A stretch of 45,073 bases of DNA from Acidimicrobiales bacterium (lineage in GTDB: Bacteria; Actinomycetota; Acidimicrobiia; Acidimicrobiales; Iamiaceae). Each line of letters opens with the position of its first letter. Position 1 is the stretch's first letter. Below the pieces are notes generated by a model. The model searched no databases, had not been told where the DNA came from, and saw nothing but the letters and a program-made list of their open reading frames with translations. Shown piece after piece: positions 17,284-23,911 of this stretch. Made by a program: the position numbers and the translations under genes. The stretch is taken from the NCBI GenBank assembly GCA_020439505.1, contig JAGQSO010000050.1, positions 1 through 45,073 on the forward strand. The letters are read 5' to 3'.

Positions 17284-18159
17284 GTGCTGCAACTGGTCCT
17301 ACCCAAAGGTTCGCTGGAGAAGGCGACGCTCGAACTGTTCACCGCCGCCGACTTGGCGGTGAACCGGTCCTCGACCGTCGACTACAAGGCAACCATCGAC
17401 GATCCTCGGATCGAGTCGGTTCGGATCCTTCGTCCGCAAGAGATCCCGATGTATGTGGCCGAGGGCATGTTCGACCTCGGGATCACTGGTCGGGACTGGA
17501 TAGAGGAAACGTCCAGCGACGTGGTCTCGCTGGGGGAACTGCACTATTCCAAGGCGACCTCACGTCCGATCCGCATGGTGGTGGCAGTGGCGGGGGATTC
17601 CCCCGTGCAGCGGGTGGAGGACCTGCCTCAGGGCGTGCGGGTGTCCACCGAGTATCCCGAGGTCACCCGTCGGTTCTTCGAGTCCAAGGGCATCGAGGCC
17701 GACATCCGTCTCAGCTACGGAGCGACCGAGGCGAAGATCCCCGACATCGTCGACTGCATTGTCGAGATCACCGAGACCGGTCGGGCGCTGCGAGCCGCCG
17801 GCCTGCGCGAGATCGACCAGATCCTGCAGTCCTACACCGAACTGGTGGCCAACCCCGCCGCATACGCCGATCCCGACAAGCAGCACGCCATGCACCAGGT
17901 GCGTACGTTGCTCCAGGGGGTGCTGGAGGCCCGGGGCAAGGTGCTGGTCAAGCTCAACGTGGGAGACAACGATCTCGACGCCGTGATCGGCCTGCTGCCA
18001 TCGATGAAGGCGCCCACGGTGTCCAAGCTGCATGGAGACGGCGGATACGCGGTCGAGACGGTGGTCCCCAAGCGTGAGATCAACGTTTTGATCCCCGCTC
18101 TGAAGGATGCCGGGGCCTCGGACATCATCGAACTCCCGCTGGCCAAGATCGTCCACTGA
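17284..18159 (+). CDS. hisG: ATP phosphoribosyltransferase, long form
   Basis: First enzyme of histidine synthesis, joining ATP and PRPP. 291 residues from the GTG at 17284, chosen because the family N-terminus LQLVLPKGSLE follows at once. Catalytic-domain motifs are GITGRDWIEE and a PRPP-loop region ending CIVEITETGRAL. The C-terminal ~75 residues (from about 215) form the regulatory ACT-like domain of the long HisG type, which binds histidine; no HisZ partner is needed. hisE, often adjacent in actinobacteria, is not found here. Two bases separate it from the next gene. Confidence 0.95.
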   Translation: MLQLVLPKGSLEKATLELFTAADLAVNRSSTVDYKATIDDPRIESVRILRPQEIPMYVAEGMFDLGITGRDWIEETSSDVVSLGELHYSKATSRPIRMVVAVAGDSPVQRVEDLPQGVRVSTEYPEVTRRFFESKGIEADIRLSYGATEAKIPDIVDCIVEITETGRALRAAGLREIDQILQSYTELVANPAAYADPDKQHAMHQVRTLLQGVLEARGKVLVKLNVGDNDLDAVIGLLPSMKAPTVSKLHGDGGYAVETVVPKREINVLIPALKDAGASDIIELPLAKIVH

Positions 18160-18161
18160 CG

Positions 18162-18425
18162 ATGCCGGGGGGGCCTCCTGCCACCATCTACGCACGCCGA
18201 TCGGGCACGGTGGGAACCTTCGATGCCCACGTCGGGGCGGGTACCGTGGCCGACGACGCCGACGGCACCGAATGGTGGTTCCACTGCACCAGCCTCGCCG
18301 ACGGCTCCCGACACATCGAGGTTGGAGTGCCGGTCACCTACCGCGTTGCCACTGGCCCCACCGGCCTCGAGGCGGTGGTCCTGACTGCACTGTCGTCCAC
18401 CAAGGAGAGCAGATCGGCCACCTGA
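18162..18425 (+). CDS. Small cold-shock-domain-like protein
   Basis: 87 residues, starting two bases after the hisG stop, so likely co-translated. The pattern GTVGTFDAHVGAGTV, then WWFHCTSLADGSRHIEVG and VTYRVATGPTGLEAV, follows the five-strand order of the cold shock domain (GTVKWFN..KGFGFI, VFVHxS, GQxVxFxV, GxxAxxV). The RNP1/RNP2 aromatics are largely replaced (only FH of the VFVH motif persists), so nucleic-acid binding is uncertain. A divergent CspA-like OB fold is my best reading; another small OB-fold protein is possible. Confidence 0.6.
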   Translation: MPGGPPATIYARRSGTVGTFDAHVGAGTVADDADGTEWWFHCTSLADGSRHIEVGVPVTYRVATGPTGLEAVVLTALSSTKESRSAT

Positions 18426-18514
18426 TCAGATGTCTGTGGCCGGCCGGCAAGCGTTGGGCTGCGCCAGCACTTCTTGGACTTGACAATTTCGGGGAGGGGG
18501 GGACTCTGATTCTC

Positions 18515-19009
18515 ATGGACGCGACGCGAGCAGGCATCCGGCTGGGATCAGTTGCTATTGCGGTGGGCGCTGTGGTTTGGATGGCTGATGCACCCGCGGA
18601 TGCCCATTCGCAGGTGGCCTCGGGCTTTGCGAGTCCGCAGCCAGGCATCAACGACGGCTATCTTCAATGGCATACCTTCCACCACGCGAACAACCATGGT
18701 GGTACCAACGGACTCTGGGATGTAAGGATTGACCGGTATTTCGGGATGCCTGGTACTAATTCTTGCAACTACCAAGCCAAGATTGACCGCTGGTATGATG
18801 GTGATTTCCAAAATAGTACGTTCTCGTCCTTCCACGCAGGCTGTACGTCAGGGTCCAGCCCATCTGGCATCTACTTCGATTTCGAACATTACGGAGATGC
18901 GGTAGACAATCATCTCCACTATCAGGCGGGTACGTCATTTAACACCTATTGGCGGGACGGCTACACCAGCAACGGACAGTTCGAGAAGGCGTTGTATCAC
19001 AACTTCTAG
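18515..19009 (+). CDS. Small secreted protein of unknown function
   Basis: 164 residues from the ATG at 18515, with a strong purine-rich Shine-Dalgarno region at 18491-18502. Residues 1-31 form a signal peptide (ARAGIRL-like basic start, hydrophobic SVAIAVGAVVWMA core, likely cleavage near ADA-HS). The mature part is rich in His, Asn, Gly and aromatic residues, with two cysteines that may pair. I do not recognise the family. Base composition is clearly lower in GC than the housekeeping genes on either side, marking the start of an accessory island. A TTGACA sits at 18480-18485 but no good -10 follows. Confidence 0.6.
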   Translation: MDATRAGIRLGSVAIAVGAVVWMADAPADAHSQVASGFASPQPGINDGYLQWHTFHHANNHGGTNGLWDVRIDRYFGMPGTNSCNYQAKIDRWYDGDFQNSTFSSFHAGCTSGSSPSGIYFDFEHYGDAVDNHLHYQAGTSFNTYWRDGYTSNGQFEKALYHNF

Positions 19010-19044
19010 CCTGCCTACCTACCCAAAGCAGATTGGAGATCGGC

Positions 19045-19566
19045 ATGAGACGGACGATCGGTGTGGTCGCTGGGGTGGTTGTTGCGGTCGGTCTGGGTTC
19101 CCAGGCATGGGCGGCGCGCGACAGTCCCAGGACTCCGGTTGCGCAGACGGATGTGAGGCCAGTTCCATTAGATGTCGTAGTCCTTTCGGAAGGGCTGGTG
19201 AACGGGAGCACTCAACACTCGGCCTTGTCCGATGGATTTGTGTCGTACGACGAGGTCGTGGCGGCGTCGCGTATCGCCACCGAGTGTGCAACTCAGGCTG
19301 GAATGGGGCTGGGCTTCAAGGTATTTCCGTTGCCTGTTCGCCGTGACCCTTCCGGCACTCCTGGTCAGGGTCTGGAGATCGCACCAATCTCGCCGAACTC
19401 AATTGAGCGAGCGAGAGATCTGGAACAGGAGATCGACCGGTGCAATGCCGAACACCTCGTGCTCGTCCAGGTGGCATTCAACGGCTCTCGTCTGCTCGAC
19501 AGCGAGGGAACAAACGTGGTTGAGGAGATGCTCCGTGTCCATGGTCAGCTCAGAGACCCGAGTTAG
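19045..19566 (+). CDS. Small secreted protein, parent copy of a duplicated gene
   Basis: 173 residues from the ATG at 19045. Residues 1-23 form a signal peptide (MRRTIGV, hydrophobic GVVVAVGLGSQ, AWA cleavage). The mature part is unrecognised; it has two cysteines (in ATECATQ and DRCNAE). A stretch encoding EGLVNGSTQH and SDGFVS, and the last codons encoding EMLR and GQ, are repeated at 21675-21793 in a copy that lacks the 90 codons in between. The protein ends in TAG. It may be exported together with the product of the preceding gene, from which it is separated by 35 bases. Confidence 0.6.
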   Translation: MRRTIGVVAGVVVAVGLGSQAWAARDSPRTPVAQTDVRPVPLDVVVLSEGLVNGSTQHSALSDGFVSYDEVVAASRIATECATQAGMGLGFKVFPLPVRRDPSGTPGQGLEIAPISPNSIERARDLEQEIDRCNAEHLVLVQVAFNGSRLLDSEGTNVVEEMLRVHGQLRDPS

Positions 19567-19604
19567 GGACCAGCATGTCACCCCAGACGACGGATCGTCT
19601 TTAG

Positions 19605-20426
19605 ATGGCTGATCTCCTGGGTAGACGCGTGCGTCTTGTGCCGGTAGGGCCTGCAGAACAAGAGTATGTATTTCAGCTAGAGCGGCACCCTGCGCTCATC
19701 ACTCGCTGGCGTGGGCGGGGGATGGTCCTTTCCCCCTCAGAAGCGGCCCGCACCTTCTGGGCTGGATGCGCCGCAGCCTTCGTGGTGGTGGGCGTGGATT
19801 CGGGACCCGTGGGGTGTGTGCACCTCAGCAACTTTGAGCCGGTAAATGGCTGTATTGAGTTGTCCGTTCTTGGCGATCCGCGTTTCGAAGGTGCAGGGCT
19901 CGTGGTCGAGGGGGCAGGACTGGCGATCGACTACGCCATTGACGCATGGCCGCTCCGAAAGGTCTACTTCTAGGTGGACGCTTTCAACATGGGTGGTTTT
20001 GGAACCGCATTGAGCAGATTTGCTGACCTCGAGGCGGTCTTACCGGACAGAACGTACTTTCAGGGTCGGTATTGGGAACGCCGCATCTATGCCGTGTCTA
20101 GGGACCACTGGGTAGGAGATGCGCGAGCGAGATTGCACCGCTACTGTGAGGGTGCGATAGTCGGTGAGCCGCAGCGGGTATTGGTCGTGCTCGACGAGAT
20201 ACTCTGCAGCCTCACTGGCCGACCACCGGCGGACTTGGAAGGCGACCTGCTTCTGCGGGAGGAACTAGGCGTTGATTCGCTGTAGGCGTTGGAGTTGACC
20301 GCTCTACTCGAGGAGCACGAGCTTCGCTCACCATCGGACGAGCTATGGCACGAGCTGCGGACCGTGGATGACCTGCGTGCTTTCGTCGAATCTGCTTCGG
20401 CCGAGTTGCGGCGCTGCACCGACTGA
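19605..20426 (+). pseudogene. GNAT acetyltransferase - acyl carrier protein fusion interrupted by two TAG codons
   Basis: One reading frame spans 19605-20426 with two in-frame stops, TAG at 19971-19973 and TAG at 20283-20285. Read through them, it is 273 codons long. Residues ~1-172 resemble a RimJ/RimL-type GNAT acetyltransferase (RRVRLVPVGP start, LRKVYF then VDAFNMGGFG across the first stop, RYWERRIYAVSRDHW at the end). The remaining part is an acyl carrier protein with the phosphopantetheine motif GVDSL immediately before the second stop and ALELTALLEE after it. Normal alleles probably had GAG or CAG at the first site and CAG at the second. No frameshift exists. Recent decay by point mutation is most likely; amber readthrough is the alternative. 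The downstream GTG right after the first stop could allow re-initiation. Confidence 0.7.
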
Positions 20427-20925
20427 GATCCAGGGCGTACGAGAGCGGTGGTAGCGCCGGCCAGATCAGCTAGCTCGCCGGTGATGGCCAGAACTTCGGC
20501 CTTGGCGTCATCGCTGCGGCGCCGTAGCTTCTATCCGATCCGGTGAGCGCCTTGGCGAGCGGCGGGGGTCTCGTCGGTGAACGGGTGCGTGGCGCGATGC
20601 CCTCAGCCTGGATGCGGGTGACCAGCGCGGCGATGCGAGAGATGCCTTTGGTCAACAGCCCCGAGTCCGTCGGGTACTTGATGTCCGCGGGCCCAACGGT
20701 CGTGTCCGCTCGAAGCCAGCCCATGTCGATCACCCCGGCCACGACCCCCGCCGCGACGAGCTGCGCGTTGAGCGCGTCGACGGTGCACGACCCGCACCGG
20801 GTCGTGATCTTCATCAGCGTGGAGAGGTGCGGGGCCCGTTCGCCGAGCGGGATCCGACAGAACCGCAACCAGGTGAGCGAGTCCGACACCTCAGCGCACA
20901 GCGACTCGTAGCCAAGCCGGTAGCG
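20427..20925 (-). pseudogene. IS1182-like transposase remnant
   Basis: The minus strand encodes, around 20889-20560, segments typical of IS1182-type transposases: DSLTWLRFCRIPLGE, TLMKITTRCG, LRADTTVGPADI and YPTDSGLLTKGISRI. The family resemblance then continues in another frame (SDDAKAEVLAITGELADLAG at about 20520-20460), so there is a frameshift near 20540 and a stop. The N-terminal start and the whole catalytic C-terminal half are missing. It fills the gap between the broken GNAT-ACP gene and the toxin-antitoxin pair. Confidence 0.65.
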
Positions 20926-20932
20926 TGAGCGA

Positions 20933-21310
20933 CTACACCGCGCGAATCACGACCTCGGGGTGTCCGCCTGCGAGCAGCTCGAGGTCGTCGGGGTCACCGG
21001 TGAGGACGACTCCGCCTCCGAGCTCGATCGCGGAGGCGACCACTAGGGCGTCGACCGCGGAGGTAGAACGCGCGGCACCCAGCAACGCCCCGGCGCCACG
21101 CCCGGTGCGCTCATCGGCGGCGGTGACCTCGCCAACAGACTTGATCACCCGGTTGACCTTGGCGTCCTTGGCCGAGCCGCGCACAGTCTCGGCGACCACG
21201 ACAGACGGGATGGACACCTCGACACCGGCCTCCCTCGCGGCGGCCAGCGTGGCCCGGGCTCGTAGGTCGTTGCGGGACAGGGCGATGACGGCGCCGCTGT
21301 CGAGGATCAG
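20933..21310 (-). CDS. PIN-domain toxin (VapC-like)
   Basis: Predicted ribonuclease toxin. PIN acidic residues are visible: Asp in LILDSGA at the N-terminus, Glu in VVAETVRG, Asp in AVDALVVASA and Asp in LTGDPDDL. Start choice is unusual: the family normally begins MILDSGA, and here the equivalent codon is CTG at 21310-21308, overlapping the antitoxin stop as CTGA. The nearest ATG, at 21355, would add 15 basic residues and overlap the antitoxin by 49 bases. The CTG start gives 125 residues and the ATG start 140. It is coupled to the ribbon-helix-helix antitoxin upstream. Confidence 0.75.
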   Translation of the reverse strand: MILDSGAVIALSRNDLRARATLAAAREAGVEVSIPSVVVAETVRGSAKDAKVNRVIKSVGEVTAADERTGRGAGALLGAARSTSAVDALVVASAIELGGGVVLTGDPDDLELLAGGHPEVVIRAV

Positions 21311-21561
21311 GCGCTGCGGCGGCGGGGCTTGGGTGCGGCGGCGGGACCTCGCCATAGCTGCCGAGCCTCCTCCATCAGGTCTTCGGGGATCGGGCCCGAC
21401 TCGGCTTCCATCTCGGCCAGCAGTTCACCGAGGCGATCGTGCTGTAGCTGGCGGCGCAGCGCGTCGGTCACGTACGACGACAGCTCACGGCGACCAGCGC
21501 GCTCACGAGCCTCGGTGAGCACGTCCTCCTCGATGCTGAGCGACACCTTCGACACGGACAT
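21307..21561 (-). CDS. Ribbon-helix-helix antitoxin
   Basis: 84 residues. The N-terminal VSKVSLSIEEDVLTEAR strand-helix and SSYVTDALRRQL second helix form a ribbon-helix-helix DNA-binding fold (about 1-45), and the acidic C-terminal part (EMEAESGPIPEDLM) would wrap the toxin, as in VapB-type antitoxins. It precedes the PIN toxin and shares its stop with the toxin start. A TACGAT -10-like element lies only about 6 bases upstream of the ATG on the minus strand (near 21574-21569), suggesting a leaderless transcript and autorepression at the start codon. Confidence 0.8.
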   Translation of the reverse strand: MSVSKVSLSIEEDVLTEARERAGRRELSSYVTDALRRQLQHDRLGELLAEMEAESGPIPEDLMEEARQLWRGPAAAPKPRRRSA

Positions 21562-21590
21562 GCGAAGTATCGTACCGTAAGTAGGAATTT

Positions 21591-21785
21591 ATGCGAGCGC
21601 CGATCGCTTCTCCCGGTCCGCCAGCTGAGCAAGTTCGGGGAGCCCTCTCGATTCCAGCCCTGCGCGTGCTCGTGGAAGGGCTGGTGAACGGGAGCACACA
21701 ACACGCGGCCTCGTCTGATGGATTCGTGTCGTCCGACGAGGAGATGCTCCGTGACGATGGTCAACGCGAAGACCCGAGTTGGTGA
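21591..21785 (+). pseudogene. Internally deleted copy of the secreted-protein gene at 19045
   Basis: An open frame of 64 codons. From about 21675 to 21793 the DNA is a close copy of 19189-19254 joined directly to 19525-19574. The missing 270 bases (19255-19524, exactly 90 codons) are bounded by GAG on both sides in the parent, and the copy shows GACGAG-GAGATG at 21735-21746. The copy has no signal peptide upstream, and its stop is TGA at 21783 instead of TAG. It is most simply a decayed duplicate; a small cytoplasmic product cannot be excluded because the frame is intact. Confidence 0.65.
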
Positions 21786-21817
21786 CCAGCACTGATTTCC
21801 GGGGTGGACGGTGACAG

Positions 21818-22258
21818 TCAGTCGTTGCCGTCATCCTCGGTGGTCTCGGGGGTTACGGGCGCGTCGGGGGTCCCATCGCCAGCGTGCTCCCAGGAGGCCT
21901 TGACCTGCACGAAGGCGAGGCGGATCTGGGCCAGGGCGTCGGCCAGCACGGCGTCGTCCTCACCAAGCCGGCCCTCGGTCACGGCGAGCAGGGCACCGAA
22001 GGCGTCGATGGCCAACTGGGCCTCGGCCAGGTTCGGCGGCTGGTTGGAGAGGTGGATGGCCGCCAGCTCGTAGCAGCCCATGGCGTGGTTGGCGATGACC
22101 ACCGCGGCGGGGACCTGGGCCAACTGGTCCCGCACGGCCTGCATCTCGGCCGCGATCTGGTGAGCCTCCAGCTCCTGTTCGGGAGTGAGCCTCTGTGTCG
22201 GCTCGGCCGGGCCGCTCCGATCCACGGGATGTTCGCCTCCTGGGGTCCACAGGCTCAT
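21818..22258 (-). CDS. DUF1844 family protein
   Basis: 146 residues. The core (about 60-125) has the DUF1844 pattern: a helix with MGCYELAAIHLS, then NLAEAQLAIDAFGALLAVTEGRL and a final helix ending in AFVQVK. In many actinobacteria a DUF1844 gene sits next to infC, as here (divergent). Function is not known. The N-terminal ~35 residues are Pro/Glu-rich and the C-terminus is acidic, both probably disordered. The ATG at 22258 is taken; the frame stays open upstream but that stretch holds the infC promoter and leader. Confidence 0.75.
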   Translation of the reverse strand: MSLWTPGGEHPVDRSGPAEPTQRLTPEQELEAHQIAAEMQAVRDQLAQVPAAVVIANHAMGCYELAAIHLSNQPPNLAEAQLAIDAFGALLAVTEGRLGEDDAVLADALAQIRLAFVQVKASWEHAGDGTPDAPVTPETTEDDGND

Positions 22259-22292
22259 TGGATTGGTGCTCCTCGCAGGGATGGTCGGGCTT

Positions 22293-22321
22293 TTGGGCCC
22301 ATCGATCGATCCTGGTACCCT
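22293..22321 (+). promoter_or_regulatory. Candidate promoter for the infC-rpmI-rplT operon
   Basis: TTGGGC (22293-22298) and TACCCT (22316-22321) are 17 bases apart. A transcript starting near 22328 would carry a leader of roughly 200 bases before infC, long enough for a regulatory structure such as those known upstream of infC in other bacteria. The -35 matches the one before the riboflavin operon. Confidence 0.4.
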
Positions 22322-22534
22322 ACGGCACGCAATACCACGTGGAAGCGGGGCCCCGCCCCCACCTGGCCACCGCCTCCGGGCACCGTGCGCCCAGGTCGAT
22401 GGAAGCGCCAGCACTGCGGTGCGGTCAGCGGATGTCGGCTTCTCCGACATCCGTTTCGTCGTTTTTCGGGTCACACCCGGACGGGCGGATTCCACAAACC
22501 GCACCGACCACTGCGTCAGGGAGGACCTACGCAC

Positions 22535-22558
22535 TTGAACAAGAGCGACCGGCCATAG
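22535..22558 (+). CDS. Possible 7-residue leader peptide upstream of infC
   Basis: A strong Shine-Dalgarno AGGGAGG (22518-22524) is followed 10 bases later by TTG, which opens a 7-codon frame (MNKSDRP) ending in TAG at 22556-22558. The stop overlaps the ATA (22555-22557) that is the best candidate start of infC in the next frame. The ribosome-binding site is ideally placed for this short frame and not for infC, suggesting translational coupling. No experimental support can be offered. Confidence 0.3.
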   Translation: MNKSDRP

Positions 22559-23247
22559 CTACGCCGCCCAGCAACGAGCCTCGGATCAACGAGCGCATCA
22601 GGGCCCGAGAGGTACGTCTCGTCGGCCCCGACGGGGAACAGGTAGGTATCAAACCATTCCCCGAAGCCCTCAACTACGCCCGAGCCCTGGACCTTGACCT
22701 AGTGGAGGTTGCCGACAAGGCCAACCCTCCGGTCTGTCGGGTCATGGACTACGGCAAGTACAAGTACGAGGCGGCGCAGAAGGCCAAGGAGTCACGGCGC
22801 AAATCCACCAACGTGGTGATCAAGGAGATGAAGTACCGCCCCAAGATCGGTGGCGGCGACTTCGACACCAAGACCCGCAAGGTGGAGAAGTTCCTCTCCG
22901 AGGGACACAAGGTGAAGATCACCATCATGTTCCGAGGCCGTGAGGTCGCCCACCCCGAACTGGGCAAGAAGATCCTGGACAAGGTGGCCGAGGAGGTCGT
23001 CCACACCGGACGGGTCGAGGTCTATCCCAAGCTCGACGGCCCCCGGAACATGATCATGGTCCTGGCTCCCGACAAGAAGGCCCAGGCTGCCCACGCCGAA
23101 CAGCTTCGCAAGAACCAGGAAGCCGAAGGTGCAGGGGCCGATGCCGAGCTCACCGCAGCCTCGCCAGCCCCGTCCGAACCAGTCCCGCCCCCGGCTGCCG
23201 CCGTCGAAGACCCCCCGGTCGTCGACACCCCCGGCGAAGAAGCCTGA
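22555..23247 (+). CDS. infC: Translation initiation factor IF-3
   Basis: Binds the 30S subunit, blocks early joining of 50S and checks the initiator codon. The N-domain starts SNEPRINERI, then VRLVGPDGEQVGI; the linker is KYKYEAAQKAKESRRK; the C-domain has IMFRGREVAHPELG. A Pro/Ala/Glu-rich tail of about 50 residues follows, as in streptomycetes. No ATG, GTG or TTG lies in frame close upstream. The best start is ATA at 22555 (230 residues), aligned with the Ile of the SISTEPRIN stretch that I recall for streptomycetes. An ATG at 22432 would add 41 residues. Rare starts are normal for infC (AUU in E. coli), where they let IF-3 repress itself. Confidence 0.9.
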   Translation: MATPPSNEPRINERIRAREVRLVGPDGEQVGIKPFPEALNYARALDLDLVEVADKANPPVCRVMDYGKYKYEAAQKAKESRRKSTNVVIKEMKYRPKIGGGDFDTKTRKVEKFLSEGHKVKITIMFRGREVAHPELGKKILDKVAEEVVHTGRVEVYPKLDGPRNMIMVLAPDKKAQAAHAEQLRKNQEAEGAGADAELTAASPAPSEPVPPPAAAVEDPPVVDTPGEEA

Positions 23248-23253
23248 CACCCC

Positions 23254-23269
23254 CGTCACCACGGTGACG
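23254..23269. other. Perfect 7-bp inverted repeat before rpmI
   Basis: CGTCACC - AC - GGTGACG at 23254-23269 lies between the infC stop and the rpmI ribosome-binding site (GAGGAGG, 23271-23277). It could form a tight hairpin in the mRNA just upstream of rpmI. It might tune translation of L35, but the 2-base loop is strained and no known element was recognised. Confidence 0.35.
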
Positions 23270-23286
23270 ACGAGGAGGAACCCAAG

Positions 23287-23481
23287 ATGCCCAAGATGAA
23301 GACCCACCGTGGCGCAGCCAAGCGCTTCAAGGCCACCGGTACCGGCAAGCTGCGCCGTCGCCGTGCCTTCCGGAACCACATCCTGGAGAAGAAGCCGTCC
23401 ACCCGCACCCGTCGCCTGAAGGACGAGGTCACCCTCGTGTCCGGTGACGAGGCCCGCATCAAGCGGATGCTCGGCAAGTAG
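23287..23481 (+). CDS. rpmI: 50S ribosomal protein L35
   Basis: 64-residue, strongly basic ribosomal protein. The start [21 protein letters not shown] is the family signature and the C-terminus ends in KRMLGK. Order infC-rpmI-rplT is conserved across bacteria. The stop is TAG, a second example of UAG ending an essential gene in this window. Shine-Dalgarno GAGGAGG lies 9 bases upstream. Confidence 0.97.
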   Translation: MPKMKTHRGAAKRFKATGTGKLRRRRAFRNHILEKKPSTRTRRLKDEVTLVSGDEARIKRMLGK

Positions 23482-23508
23482 CCCCAAACCTCTCGAAAGG
23501 AGCCCTCA

Positions 23509-23877
23509 ATGGCCAGGGTCAAGCGCGCCGTCCATTCCAAGAAGCACCGCCGCGCCACGCTCGAGCGCGCCAAGGGGTACTACGGCAACAAGAGCCGTTC
23601 GTACCGCGCCGCCAACGAGCAGGTGATGCACTCCCTGCAGTACGCCTACCGCGACCGTCGGGCCCGCAAGGGTGAGTTCCGCAAGCTGTGGATCGCCCGC
23701 ATCAACGCCGGCTGCCGCCTCAACGGCATCAGCTACAGCCGGTTCATCAACGGTCTGAAGGTGGCCGGGGTCGAGGTGGACCGCAAGGTCCTCGCCGATC
23801 TGGCCGTGACCGACCCAGGAGCGTTCTCCGCCCTGGTGAAGGTCGCCGCCGAAGCCCAGGCTTCCGCCGCTTCCTGA
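23509..23877 (+). CDS. rplT: 50S ribosomal protein L20
   Basis: 122-residue 23S rRNA-binding protein needed early in 50S assembly. Family motifs are [27 protein letters not shown] and [13 protein letters not shown]. In other bacteria L20 represses its own operon by binding mRNA; whether that happens here is not visible. Shine-Dalgarno AAAGGAG lies about 5 bases before the ATG. Confidence 0.97.
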   Translation: MARVKRAVHSKKHRRATLERAKGYYGNKSRSYRAANEQVMHSLQYAYRDRRARKGEFRKLWIARINAGCRLNGISYSRFINGLKVAGVEVDRKVLADLAVTDPGAFSALVKVAAEAQASAAS

Positions 23878-23911
23878 TCCTCGACGGGCTCGGTCCCGGC
23901 GAGACACCACC

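Noticed and set aside
19971..20285. Genome-wide reassignment of TAG to an amino acid
   Set aside because: The amidase gene (TAG at 1492-1494) and rpmI (TAG at 23479-23481) end normally in TAG, so UAG is a working stop here. Only local readthrough or pseudogene decay remain.
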